The position numbers and the translations under genes were made by a program. A stretch of 64,000 bases of DNA from Prauserella endophytica (GTDB lineage: Bacteria; Actinomycetota; Actinomycetes; Mycobacteriales; Pseudonocardiaceae), in contig NZ_SWMS01000032.1 in assembly GCF_005146945.1 (NCBI RefSeq), forward strand, positions 1-64,000, written 5' to 3'. The notes beneath the pieces were generated by a model. That model was not told the origin of the DNA, ran no database searches, and saw only the letters and a program-made list of their open reading frames with translations. Shown here in pieces: positions 53,724-61,548 of the stretch. Numbering within the stretch: position 1 is the stretch's first letter; each line of letters starts with the position of its first letter.

Positions 53724-53932
53724 GGTAACAAGGCGTGCCGGGGTGGTTGTAGCCGCCTCGGCGCGGCCTGTTACCGTGTCGCACACCTCGTCGCGTTACC
53801 GATGAGGTGATCGTGGCCCCAGTGGCGCGGGTGGCTCCTTGCTCGGGGTGAGTCCGCACCGTCGGTCACGAAGCGAGTACGAGTGAGTACGGCCCCGCGC
53901 CACCAGATCGGGACTGGTGGCACGGGGCCGTA
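53724..53932 (+). ncRNA. Candidate structured RNA region downstream of ectD
   Basis: Gene-free stretch with successive stems: GGTAACA...TGTTACC (53724-53730/53769-53775) with an inner imperfect stem; CACCTCGTC/GATGAGGTG (53784-53792/53801-53809, one G-U); and an 18-bp stem (left arm 53888-53905, right arm 53915-53932, one G-U) that looks like a terminator. Between them lies CGGGGTGAGTCCGC, faintly like the c-di-AMP (ydaO) riboswitch core, but other ydaO landmarks were not found. It may be the ectD 3' UTR plus terminator, or a leader for the decayed gene that follows. Confidence 0.4.
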
Positions 53933-53935
53933 TTC

Positions 53936-54107
53936 ATGTCCGCCCGAGACCGAGACGCTCGCGATCTCTCCGCTGGTGCTCGCCCACCGGTACCACACCG
54001 ACCGCGTCTTCACGCTCGACCAGCGCGACTACCGGGCGATGACCCCGTTGCCGCCCCGGTTCCGCTCGTTCCGCATCCTGCCCGCGGATGGCAGGGGACG
54101 AGCCGCC
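53936..54107 (+). pseudogene. Remnant of a PIN-domain (VapC-like) protein
   Basis: Only the C-terminal end of a PIN-domain ribonuclease is recognisable: VLAHRYHTDRVFTLDQRDYR, then MTPLPPRF...FRILPADG, matching the usual DRVLTLDERHFRAVRPL...LLPAD tail. No N-terminal acidic residues, no antitoxin, and no normal stop before the convergent gene, so this is a truncated leftover of a toxin-antitoxin or related gene. Confidence 0.5.
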
Positions 54108-54986
54108 TCAGTCGAAGAGGCTCGTCTCCGAGTGGATCTCCAGCAGTTCGTACACCGGGCGGCCCCGCCGTCCATCGATCGTCGTCGTCCTGACCACGCG
54201 CAGCCGCGCCGTGACCGGGCGGTCGAGGTTGAGCTTGATCTCGTCGAGCAGGTCCGGCGCGACGGCGCCCTGGATCGTGCTGCCGGTGTCGCGCTCGAGG
54301 TAGAAGATGCGCCGCCGGGTCCGCACGCCGTCGAGCCTGCCGGTCACCGTCTCGTAGCCGACGTCCTCGCGAGACTCGCGCAGGCTGCTCTGCAGCACGC
54401 GCGCCTGCTCGGTGGTCATGCTGCGCATCAGTTCGTCGCCGCTCGTCGGGGTCAGCGACAGCCCTAGGCTCGACGTCTTCATCACCGCGTTGACGATGTC
54501 GCTCACGGCGTTGCGCACGGTGTCGCGCTGCAGCAGCACCGCATCGAGCGCGCCGTCGTCGGAGCCGTTGGCAGGCAGGAAGTCGCACAGTTCCTTGACC
54601 GCCCGCTCCGACAGCGTCTCGATGCCGTCGTTGATGAGCGCGTCGGGCGCGGCCGTCTCAGGGAAACCGAAGAACATCGCGTTGCCCGCCTGCCCGCGCT
54701 GGATCAGCGGCGCCTTCTCGCGGTCGGCGGGCTGCACGTAGGTGATCTCCTGCTGCGGGTTGCGCACGATGTGGCCGATCTTGGCCGTCGCGTCCTGCAG
54801 CGCCTTGCTGATGTCGGAGAAGGTGTACGCGTCGAGCTGGGAGGACCCGAGCAGCGACACCCGCAGTAGCGGCGAGCGGCACGTGCGCTCGAACTTGGCA
54901 TGCGCGGCCATCGCCGACGCCCTCGCCAGGTCGTCGAGCCAGGTGCCGCCGGGAATGTTCTCGGCGACGCCACGGAAGACGCTCAC
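54108..54986 (-). CDS. Hypothetical protein paired with nucleotidyltransferase-like gene
   Basis: 292 residues from GTG 54986. Not recognised. The N-terminal half is mixed alpha/beta; the C-terminal ~80 residues (GRLDGVRTRRRIFYLERD, AVAPDLLDEIKLNLDRP, TTIDGRRGRPVYELLEI) look like a small beta-rich domain. No signal peptide or membrane segment. GTGA overlap with the upstream gene, so the two products probably act together. Confidence 0.7.
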   Translation of the reverse strand: MSVFRGVAENIPGGTWLDDLARASAMAAHAKFERTCRSPLLRVSLLGSSQLDAYTFSDISKALQDATAKIGHIVRNPQQEITYVQPADREKAPLIQRGQAGNAMFFGFPETAAPDALINDGIETLSERAVKELCDFLPANGSDDGALDAVLLQRDTVRNAVSDIVNAVMKTSSLGLSLTPTSGDELMRSMTTEQARVLQSSLRESREDVGYETVTGRLDGVRTRRRIFYLERDTGSTIQGAVAPDLLDEIKLNLDRPVTARLRVVRTTTIDGRRGRPVYELLEIHSETSLFD

Positions 54987-55474
54987 CAGGTCACCTCCGC
55001 GAAGCCCTTGACGATGCCGTCGGCCGGGCCGCGGGACCACGTCTGTTCCCACGCCTCCTCGTCCCCGGGATGGCAGAGGAACCCGTCGAGCAGACCGCCG
55101 ACCGGTTGCACCTGCTCCAGGTACATCGCGGGCTGCTCCGCGATCACGCCGCGCAGCGTGAGCTGCCCGTACAGCGCCGCGCGGGCGGGGCCGCCGAGCC
55201 GCTTGAGGCTGCCCCAGTCGTCGGGGATCAGCACCACGTCGACGTCCTGCGGCAGCTGCTCGCTGCGCACGGTGATGGTGCCGCTGATCCAGGCTCGCCC
55301 GGACGGGATCAGCCGCGTCACGACGCCGAGGTAGCCACTGAGTGCGCTGAAGAGGACCTCGCGCTCGTTGCGGTGCGGGGCGTCCCACACGAACCGCTCG
55401 TAGAGGTCGGAGAGATCGGCGGGGTGACGGCCGGGTGGCAACACGTTGTCCGAGGTCCAGTGCGGGAGCGGCAT
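54983..55474 (-). CDS. DUF6932/nucleotidyltransferase-like protein
   Basis: 163 residues from ATG 55474 (AAGGA 8 nt upstream). SGRAWISGTITVRSEQ followed by PQDVDVVLIPDD resembles the GS...DxD core of minimal nucleotidyltransferases, as in DUF6932 proteins. One acidic pair (DVD) is present, so catalysis is possible but unproven. It precedes and overlaps an unknown 292-residue partner; such NTase pairs occur in toxin-antitoxin and defence loci. Confidence 0.65.
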   Translation of the reverse strand: MPLPHWTSDNVLPPGRHPADLSDLYERFVWDAPHRNEREVLFSALSGYLGVVTRLIPSGRAWISGTITVRSEQLPQDVDVVLIPDDWGSLKRLGGPARAALYGQLTLRGVIAEQPAMYLEQVQPVGGLLDGFLCHPGDEEAWEQTWSRGPADGIVKGFAEVTW

Positions 55475-55576
55475 CAACGTTCCTTACCTCGTCCTCGAAC
55501 GCACCCGGAGACCCACACCCGCCTGGCAGGGGGTGACCGGGTGCAGCGAATTTATCAGCAGCGGGTGAGCGGCGGG

Positions 55577-55903
55577 TCAGCCGCCTCGCCGGGACTCCTG
55601 GTCCTCGCTCGCCGCCGCGTCCTGCTCGTCGGGCCATTCGTTGCGGACGTGCCAGGCCCGCCGGGGCGGGAGCGTGCCCTCCTGATGGCTGTGGTCAGGC
55701 GAGGGTTCCGGAAGCAGCGCGCCGGTGGCAGGCAGATGCCGGGTCTCCTCGGCCTCGGCCGGTGGGGGCGCCGCGGGAGGCGGGACGGGACGCTCGGGCG
55801 GGCGTTGTCGCGCAGGGCGCCGGAACAGCAGGGCGGTGAGCCCGGCGCCGAGCGCGAACGAGATCAGCAGCCAGAGCCAGATCTGCCCGAACAACCACAG
55901 CAT
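55577..55903 (-). CDS. Single-pass membrane protein with Pro-rich tail
   Basis: 108 residues from ATG 55903 (GGGGGAG upstream). An N-terminal membrane helix (LWLFGQIWLWLLISFALG) precedes a Pro/Glu-rich, probably cytoplasmic tail. It lies 14 nt after an ArfA-like gene, the position of ArfB/ArfC small membrane proteins in mycobacteria. Confidence 0.72.
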   Translation of the reverse strand: MLWLFGQIWLWLLISFALGAGLTALLFRRPARQRPPERPVPPPAAPPPAEAEETRHLPATGALLPEPSPDHSHQEGTLPPRRAWHVRNEWPDEQDAAASEDQESRRGG

Positions 55904-55917
55904 CGCTCTCCCCCTTC

Positions 55918-56595
55918 TCACCGCACCGTGATCTCCACCCGCCGGTCGGCGCCGGTGTCGCCGCTCGGGCTGAGCGGACGTGTGTCGCCGTAGCCGATGG
56001 CGGTGACCCTCGTGTTGGCGATGCCCGACGCGATCAGCCGCTGGGCCACCGCGTCGGCCCGCTCCTGCGAGAGCGCCCGCGCGCCGGCCGGGTCCCCGCC
56101 CGGCAGGCGGGCGACGTGCCCGCCGACCTCGAAGCGAATGTCCGTGGGCGTGGTGCCGAGCAGTTCGAGCACCGCGGTCATCGCGCTCTCGCCCTCAGGG
56201 GTGAGCACGGCGGTGTCCGGCTGGAACGAGATCGGCTGCGTGGCCAGCAGGCCGTCCAGCTCGGCTTGCAGCCGCTGCCGGGCATCCTCGGGTACCCCGG
56301 GTTCGCGTCGCGGGGTGGACTCCGCCGCATCGGCGGCGCGAACCCCCTCCACGCCTGCCACGACGCCCACCGCCCACTCGGCCTCGCGGGCGGACAGTCC
56401 GGAAACGGTCGCGTCCCTGCCCTCGAAGCTGACGGACGCGCCGGGCAGCCCGGCGTCGGCGAGTGCGGACCGTGACCGGGCAAGCAGATCCGACTCGATC
56501 CCATCGGCTTCGAATCGAGTTGCGAGGAAGGCGAGCGCGCCCGTCACCAGCAGCGCGAGCGGAACCAGCCACGGCCGGCCTCCACCACCGGACAT
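55918..56595 (-). CDS. OmpA-family protein, ArfA-like (BON + OmpA)
   Basis: 225 residues: N-terminal membrane helix (WLVPLALLVTGALAFLAT), a BON-like segment (LPGASVSFEGRDATVSGL), and a C-terminal OmpA peptidoglycan-binding domain (ISFQPDTAVLTPEG, LSQERADAVAQRL, GYGDTRPLSPSGD, RRVEITV). Same layout as Mycobacterium tuberculosis ArfA (OmpATb), needed for ammonia release at low pH. Probably anchors to peptidoglycan. Confidence 0.82.
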   Translation of the reverse strand: MSGGGGRPWLVPLALLVTGALAFLATRFEADGIESDLLARSRSALADAGLPGASVSFEGRDATVSGLSAREAEWAVGVVAGVEGVRAADAAESTPRREPGVPEDARQRLQAELDGLLATQPISFQPDTAVLTPEGESAMTAVLELLGTTPTDIRFEVGGHVARLPGGDPAGARALSQERADAVAQRLIASGIANTRVTAIGYGDTRPLSPSGDTGADRRVEITVR

Positions 56596-56652
56596 GAACC
56601 GACTGTAAACGCGCGCTCGCGGAAGCGCGAAACGTGCCGGCTCGCCGCGGCC

Positions 56653-56705
56653 GCAGTGAAGGCCACCATCACTGCGTTCAACGCAGGCATGGTGGCCTTC
56701 ACTGC
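56653..56705. repeat. Dispersed hairpin repeat, copy C
   Basis: GCAGTGAAGGCCACCAT (56653-56669) and its exact complement (56689-56705), a 17-bp stem, with the nested hairpin TGCGTT-C-AACGCA at 56673-56685. Nearly identical to copy A including the inner hairpin. It lies 22 nt past the SGNH hydrolase stop. Confidence 0.87.
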
Positions 56706-56726
56706 AGTTCGGTGGCCGGCCGCCGC

Positions 56727-57533
56727 CTAGTTCTCAGCGGGTTCGATCAGGGTCGTGCCGGCGGGGCGCTCGGCGAGCGGGGTCAGGCGCGGGCGCTTTG
56801 GAGTGATGCCGTCGCCCATCGACTCGCCGCGCAGGTGCCTGCGGATCCACGGCAGTAGGTGCACCCTCGTCCACTCGAGGTCCGAGCGGCGCAGCATGAG
56901 CCAGTTCGGGTGCCCGTCGGTCTCCGGCCACGGCTCACGCCAGTCGCTTGCGGTCGGCACCCCGAGCACCTCGGCGGTCCGCAGGGCGATCCGCCGGTGG
57001 CCCTCTGGCGTGAAGTGCAGGCGGTCGTCGCTCCACGCGCGGACGTCGTGCAGCGCGTCCATCGCCCACAGGTCGACGACCTTCGCGCCGTGCCGCTCCG
57101 CGATGGCCCACAGGTGTGCGTTGTAGATGGCGACCTTGCCCCGCAGGATGCTCATCACCGACATGCGTTTGGTGTCGGGGCCGGTGAAGATCACGACCTC
57201 GATCCCGGCCGCGCGCAGCGCCGCGATGCCCTCCTCGAAGGCCGACGCGACCGCGTCGACGTCGGCGCCGGGCACGATGATGTCGTTGCCGCCTGCGCAG
57301 ACCGTGACCAGGTCGGGACGGGTCTCGAGCGCGATCGGCAACTGCTCACTCATGATCTCGGCGAGCAGTTTCCCCCTGATCGCGAGATTGGCGTAGGCGA
57401 ACTCGGAGCGTCCGTCGGCGAGGATCTCGGCCAGGCGGTCGGCCCAGCCTCGGAAGCTGCCGTCCGGCAAGGGGTCGTTGAGCCCCTCGGTGAAACTGTC
57501 TCCGATCGCGACGTAGCTGTTGTACCCGGTCAC
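56727..57533 (-). CDS. SGNH/GDSL-family hydrolase
   Basis: 268 residues from GTG 57533, which has GGAGGGAG ~7 nt upstream; a TTG at 57551 would place this ribosome binding site inside the gene. Block I AIGDSFTEG (nucleophile Ser), block III AGGNDIIVPG, block V DRLHFTPEGH. Esterase or lipase acting on an unknown ester; no signal peptide, so cytoplasmic. Confidence 0.9.
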   Translation of the reverse strand: MTGYNSYVAIGDSFTEGLNDPLPDGSFRGWADRLAEILADGRSEFAYANLAIRGKLLAEIMSEQLPIALETRPDLVTVCAGGNDIIVPGADVDAVASAFEEGIAALRAAGIEVVIFTGPDTKRMSVMSILRGKVAIYNAHLWAIAERHGAKVVDLWAMDALHDVRAWSDDRLHFTPEGHRRIALRTAEVLGVPTASDWREPWPETDGHPNWLMLRRSDLEWTRVHLLPWIRRHLRGESMGDGITPKRPRLTPLAERPAGTTLIEPAEN

Positions 57534-57756
57534 GAGGTCTCCCTCCGACAACGCCCTGTGAACCCCTTCTCGTGTCGATCAACAACCGGACGCCCGCCCG
57601 CAGTCCCACCTACGGTGTCCGGATCTTTGATCGGACGTCATAGTGTCTTCCTTCGTCGGCCACCTACGCACGCGTATTACAAGATCGTGCTCAGGCGTGT
57701 GGCGAATGTAACCTGCGAAGGGTGACCTAACTTCGCGAATGAGGCAGGCTGGACAC

Positions 57757-58413
57757 GTGACTGACACCCCGACCGAACCCGCCCCCTCCCGCGAGTCGCT
57801 CGCGAGTCTGCTGGGCGGGCGCAAGGGTGCGATCGACGCGAGCCTGCCGCCCGTCGCGTTCGTGGTCGGCTGGCTCGCCACCGGCTCCTCCATCGGCTGG
57901 GGCGCGCTGACCGCGATCGCGGTGAGTGTCGCGGTGGGCGCGTTCCGCCTGGTGCGCGGGGACAAGGCCCGCGCGGTGGTGGTGAGCCTCGCCGCCGTGG
58001 TCGCCGCCGCCCTCATCGCGCTGCACACCGGGCGGGCCCAGGACTTCTTCCTCATCCAGCTGCTGTCCAATGTGGCCAGCGCGCTGCTGTGGGCGGCGAG
58101 CATCGTGGTGCGGTGGCCGTTGCTCGGCGTCGTCGTGGGCTTCGCGCTCGGGCAGAAGACCAGGTGGCGCAAGGATCCGGCACTGCTGAGGGCCTATTCC
58201 CGGGCGAGCTGGATCTGGGTGTTCCTGCAGTACACGTTGCGAGTGCTCGTGTACGGCTCGCTGTGGTGGGCGGGCGAGGTGGTGGCACTGGGCGTCGCGC
58301 GCACGGTGCTGTCGTGGCCGCTGGTGGCCCTGACGGTGGCGGTGAGCGGCTGGGTGCTGTACCGGACGCTCCCGGAGAGCCATCCCGGGCTGCGGCATCC
58401 CCAGACGCAGTGA
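57757..58413 (+). CDS. DUF3159-family membrane protein
   Basis: About 218 residues with 5-6 membrane helices. ESLASLLGGRKGAIDASLPPVAFV and QDFFLIQLLSNVASALLW match the DUF3159 pattern; function unknown. GTG 57757 was chosen; ATG 57739 is an alternative. The ~220 nt upstream contain the divergent SGNH promoter and no other gene. Confidence 0.85.
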   Translation: MTDTPTEPAPSRESLASLLGGRKGAIDASLPPVAFVVGWLATGSSIGWGALTAIAVSVAVGAFRLVRGDKARAVVVSLAAVVAAALIALHTGRAQDFFLIQLLSNVASALLWAASIVVRWPLLGVVVGFALGQKTRWRKDPALLRAYSRASWIWVFLQYTLRVLVYGSLWWAGEVVALGVARTVLSWPLVALTVAVSGWVLYRTLPESHPGLRHPQTQ

Positions 58414-58417
58414 GCGA

Positions 58418-58449
58418 GGGCCCCCGGCGAGGGGGAGGTCCGGGGGCCC
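58418..58449. terminator. Bidirectional terminator between convergent genes
   Basis: GGGCCCCCGG (58418-58427) pairs perfectly with CCGGGGGCCC (58440-58449), 12-nt loop, in the 42-nt gap between convergent stops. Confidence 0.65.
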
Positions 58450-58455
58450 CGTTGC

Positions 58456-59391
58456 CTACGGTACCCGTTTCGGACGCGGTGCGTGCTCGCCGAACGCGTC
58501 CACCGCCGCGAGCCACGCCGCGCCGAGCACGCCGTCGGTGTCACTGCGCACGTCGAGCCCGCTGAGCCCTTCGCGCACGGCGGCTCCCACCGGGCCGTTC
58601 TCGCCGAGGACGCTGCCGACGAGCACCACCGGGGTGCGCTCGCCCGGCTCCCTCGCGGCGAGGGCGAGCTCGACGAGGCAGGCGGCGGCCCTTCCGACGA
58701 TCGCGTCGGCAACCGGATCGGTCCCGGCGGCCTCGCTCACCAGCGGCGCGAAGCGCGCCAGGCGCACCGGCGGCTCGGCGTTGGCCGCGGTGATGAGCCG
58801 GTGGTGTGCCTTCGGCTGGTCCTCCTCGACGCCGGTCTCGGCGAGCACGGCCCGCACGAGCGGCCCGGCCTCACCGCCCCTGGTCAGCACGTCCAGCGCG
58901 GCCCGCACGGCCTCCCTGCCGATCCAGTACCCGGAGCCCTCGTCGCCGAGCAGCCAGCCGTAACCGCCTGCCACCGACACCATGCGCCGCTTGCGGATGC
59001 GGCCCGCGATGGAGCCCGTTCCGGCGACCAGCACGGTGCCGTCCGCGTCCTCGGTCGCCGACGCGAACGCGGCCTCCGCGTCGGACACCACGCGCGGGGT
59101 CACGCCGAAACCGGCACCACGCCACGCCCGGTCGAAGACCTCGGCGACGGCGGGATCGGTCAGCTTGCTCGCGCCGGCCATGCCGATCACGAACGCGCTC
59201 GGCTCCGAAGGCCCGAGGCCGGTGAGCGCGGCCGTCACGGCCCCCGCGATGGCGGCGGCGGCCTGCTCGGGAGGGTGCGAGTTCGGGTTGGCGCCTCCCG
59301 CCCTGCCGGTGCCGAGCACCGTGCCGTCGGCGCCGACCGCCAGCGCGCGGGTGGCAGTGCCGCCCGCGTCAACGCCCACCACGTACCTCAC
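58456..59391 (-). CDS. BadF/BadG-family N-acetylglucosamine kinase-like protein
   Basis: 311 residues of the ASKHA sugar-kinase fold: VGVDAGGTATRALAV (phosphate 1), GTGSIAGR (phosphate 2), LLGDEGSGYWIGREA. Related to eukaryotic-type N-acetylglucosamine kinase. Overlaps the SIS-domain gene by 4 nt; together they would phosphorylate and deaminate/isomerise amino sugars. Confidence 0.9.
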   Translation of the reverse strand: MRYVVGVDAGGTATRALAVGADGTVLGTGRAGGANPNSHPPEQAAAAIAGAVTAALTGLGPSEPSAFVIGMAGASKLTDPAVAEVFDRAWRGAGFGVTPRVVSDAEAAFASATEDADGTVLVAGTGSIAGRIRKRRMVSVAGGYGWLLGDEGSGYWIGREAVRAALDVLTRGGEAGPLVRAVLAETGVEEDQPKAHHRLITAANAEPPVRLARFAPLVSEAAGTDPVADAIVGRAAACLVELALAAREPGERTPVVLVGSVLGENGPVGAAVREGLSGLDVRSDTDGVLGAAWLAAVDAFGEHAPRPKRVP

Positions 59392-60431
59392 CGGGTCTTC
59401 GTCACCTTCCGCAGTCCGCGCGGGTTGTCCGGGTCGCCGCCTCGCGCGAGCGAGAGGCCCAGCGCAAGCCGTTGCACCGGCAGGACCTCCAGCACGGGAG
59501 CCACCTCCTCCACCGTCTCAGGGACGTCCACGTGCAGCGCACCCGGCATGTCGGAGGCCGCCGACCCCACGGTCAGCACGTCGGCGCCCCGCTCGGCGAC
59601 GGCGCCGAGCACGTCACCCATCGCGGCGCCGCCCCGGCCCCTGCTGGTCACCGCGAGCACCGCGGTCTCCTCGTCGACGGCGGCCACCGGGCCGTGCAGC
59701 AGGTCGGCGCCGCTGTAGGCGCGGGTGGCCAGGTAGCTCGTCTCGGCGAGTTTGAGCGACGCCTCCAGCGCCGTGGCGTAGGAGTAGCCGCGCGCCGCGG
59801 CGATGACCCGATCGGCGAACCGGTACCGGTCGACGGCGCGGCCGACACCGGCCTGCGACTCCTCCAGCGTCCGCCTCGCCAGCTCGCCGATGTCACGGAC
59901 GTCCTCGCCGGTGCCGCCGCGCACGGCGTCGATGAACAGGTACAACGCGAGCAGCGTCGCCGTGTAGGTCTTGGTGGCGGCCACCGCGTGCTCCTCGCCC
60001 GCGCGGATGTCGACGCCCAGTTCGGCGGCCGAGAACAGCCGCGACGACGGCGTGTTGCTCACGGCCACGGTCAGCGCGCCCTGCTTGCGCGCCGACTCGG
60101 TGACCTCCAGCAGGTCGGGGGAGCCGCCGCTCTGGCTCACCGAGATCAGCAGCACGTCGCGCAGGTCGGGCCGGGCGCCGTAGAGGGTGGTCGCCGACGG
60201 CGACACGAGCCCGGCCGGCAGCCCGAGAAGTACCTCGATGAGGTACTTCGCGTACAACGCCGCGTGGTCGCTCGAACCACGGGCCGCGAGCAACGCGAAC
60301 CTCGGCGGCGTGGCGGCGATCGCGCGGGCGGTCTCGGCGATGTCGGCCCGGTGCTCGACGAGCCCGGCGAGAATGTCGGGTTGCTCATCGATCTCGGCCG
60401 TCATATTCCGGCCGGGTTTGCCCTCTATCAC
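59388..60431 (-). CDS. SIS-domain protein, glucosamine-6-phosphate deaminase/isomerase-like
   Basis: 347 residues from GTG 60431 (AGAGGA 5 nt upstream; ATG 60404 is an alternative). Two SIS domains: LLAARGSSDHAALYAKYL, SVSQSGGSPD; then GYSYATALEASLKLAETSY and HGPVAAVDEE. Like GlmS C-terminal isomerase domain or AgaS/NagB-II, without a glutaminase domain. The dre-like operator at 60456-60465 is 25 nt upstream. Confidence 0.88.
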   Translation of the reverse strand: MIEGKPGRNMTAEIDEQPDILAGLVEHRADIAETARAIAATPPRFALLAARGSSDHAALYAKYLIEVLLGLPAGLVSPSATTLYGARPDLRDVLLISVSQSGGSPDLLEVTESARKQGALTVAVSNTPSSRLFSAAELGVDIRAGEEHAVAATKTYTATLLALYLFIDAVRGGTGEDVRDIGELARRTLEESQAGVGRAVDRYRFADRVIAAARGYSYATALEASLKLAETSYLATRAYSGADLLHGPVAAVDEETAVLAVTSRGRGGAAMGDVLGAVAERGADVLTVGSAASDMPGALHVDVPETVEEVAPVLEVLPVQRLALGLSLARGGDPDNPRGLRKVTKTR

Positions 60432-60455
60432 GATGGTCCTCTCGTCACCCGTCGA

Positions 60456-60465
60456 GGTCTAGACC
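60456..60465. promoter_or_regulatory. dre-like DasR operator
   Basis: GGTCTAGACC, a perfect 10-bp palindrome inside AGGTCTAGACCA, closely matching the DasR-responsive element (ACTGGTCTAGACCACT-type). Located between the SIS-kinase operon and the divergent GntR regulator. Confidence 0.85.
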
Positions 60466-60552
60466 AATAGTAGACGGGTCCATCGGCGGGCGCGCAGGGT
60501 AGTTTTGCAAGTGAGGTGTGAGGCAGTGAGGCGTTCCGGTAAGGAGTCGGTC

Positions 60553-61308
60553 ATGTTGGAGACGGTTTCCGGGGGTTCGTCGGGTTCGGTATCCGGCACA
60601 CGTGGCCAGCGCGAGCCGAAGTACTGGGCGCTCAAACAGCATCTGCTCGATCTGCTCGAGGCGCTACCCGCGGGTTCACCCATTCCCACCGAGCGGGCGC
60701 TCGCCGGTGACTTCAGCGTGTCGAGGACGACGGTCCGTCAGGCGCTCGCCGACCTGACAGCCGAGGGCAGGCTGCACCGCGTCCAGGGTAAGGGGACGTT
60801 CGCCGCGGAGCCGAAGGTGGCGCAGCGGCTCCAGCTGTCGTCCTACACCGAGGACATGCGGGCGCAGGGCCGCGAGCCGTCGTCCAAGCTGTTGGAGATC
60901 GACGAGATCGTCGCGGAGGGTGAGCTGCCGAAGCTGCTCGGTATCCGCACCGGCGCGAAGGTGCTGAAGCTCAAGCGGCTCCGGCTCGCCGACGGGGAGC
61001 CGATGGCGCTGGAGACCACCCACCTACCGCTCGCCCGGTTCCGTGGCCTGCGCAAACAGATCGCCGAGGGTGGGTCCCTCTACGCTGCGTTGCGAGAGCG
61101 CTACGGAGTGGTGCTCGACCGCGCGGAGGAGACGATCGAGACCTCGCTCGCCGGGCCCCAGGAGGCCGAGCTGCTCGGCGCCGATGTCGGAATGCCGGTG
61201 CTGCTGCTCTCCCGGCACTCCTTTGCGGGCGACAAACCGGTGGAGTTCGTGCGTTCGATTTATCGGGGTGACCGCTACAAGTTCGTCACCACGCTCAGCA
61301 GGCCCTGA
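60553..61308 (+). CDS. dasR: GntR-family regulator, DasR/NagR-like
   Basis: 251 residues from ATG 60553 (AAGGAG 6 nt upstream). N-terminal GntR winged helix ([23 protein letters not shown]) and C-terminal UTRA effector domain ([30 protein letters not shown]). DasR/NagR sense glucosamine-6-phosphate or GlcNAc-6-phosphate. The dre-like site and divergent amino-sugar genes support this role and autoregulation. Confidence 0.88.
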   Translation: MLETVSGGSSGSVSGTRGQREPKYWALKQHLLDLLEALPAGSPIPTERALAGDFSVSRTTVRQALADLTAEGRLHRVQGKGTFAAEPKVAQRLQLSSYTEDMRAQGREPSSKLLEIDEIVAEGELPKLLGIRTGAKVLKLKRLRLADGEPMALETTHLPLARFRGLRKQIAEGGSLYAALRERYGVVLDRAEETIETSLAGPQEAELLGADVGMPVLLLSRHSFAGDKPVEFVRSIYRGDRYKFVTTLSRP

Positions 61309-61322
61309 GTTCTGATCGATTT

Positions 61323-61356
61323 CCCGGCGAGCGGGTTGACCGGACCCGCCGCCGGG
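61323..61356 (+). terminator. Terminator-like composite hairpin after dasR-like gene
   Basis: CCCGGCG (61323-61329)/CGCCGGG (61350-61356) with inner GCGGGT/ACCCGC (61331-61336/61344-61349), starting 15 nt after the stop. No U-tract. Confidence 0.55.
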
Positions 61357-61548
61357 TACGCGTAGGCCTTGGCGGTTTTCGGGACGGCGCGGTGATCTTC
61401 GTGGTCTCACGTGAATTCAGTGTGAGATCAAGAAAGTCCATTGTGGATCGCCGTGTCCGTGCTCACTCTTGGCAACGCCGGGATCGTTTCCGGCGATAAA
61501 TACGTTGAGGGTTCTGGAGACGGCGAGTCCGCGCGAGCGATCGGAATC

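Noticed and set aside
53776-53887. c-di-AMP (ydaO) riboswitch
   Set aside because: Only a CGGGGTGAGTCC-like box is visible; the CCGAAnCCG and other conserved pieces were not found and no intact gene follows, so it is kept only as a hypothesis.
54108-55637. 509-residue fusion of the two NTase-module genes
   Set aside because: The extended part is off-frame relative to the real 163-residue gene; a GTGA overlap joins the two proteins instead.
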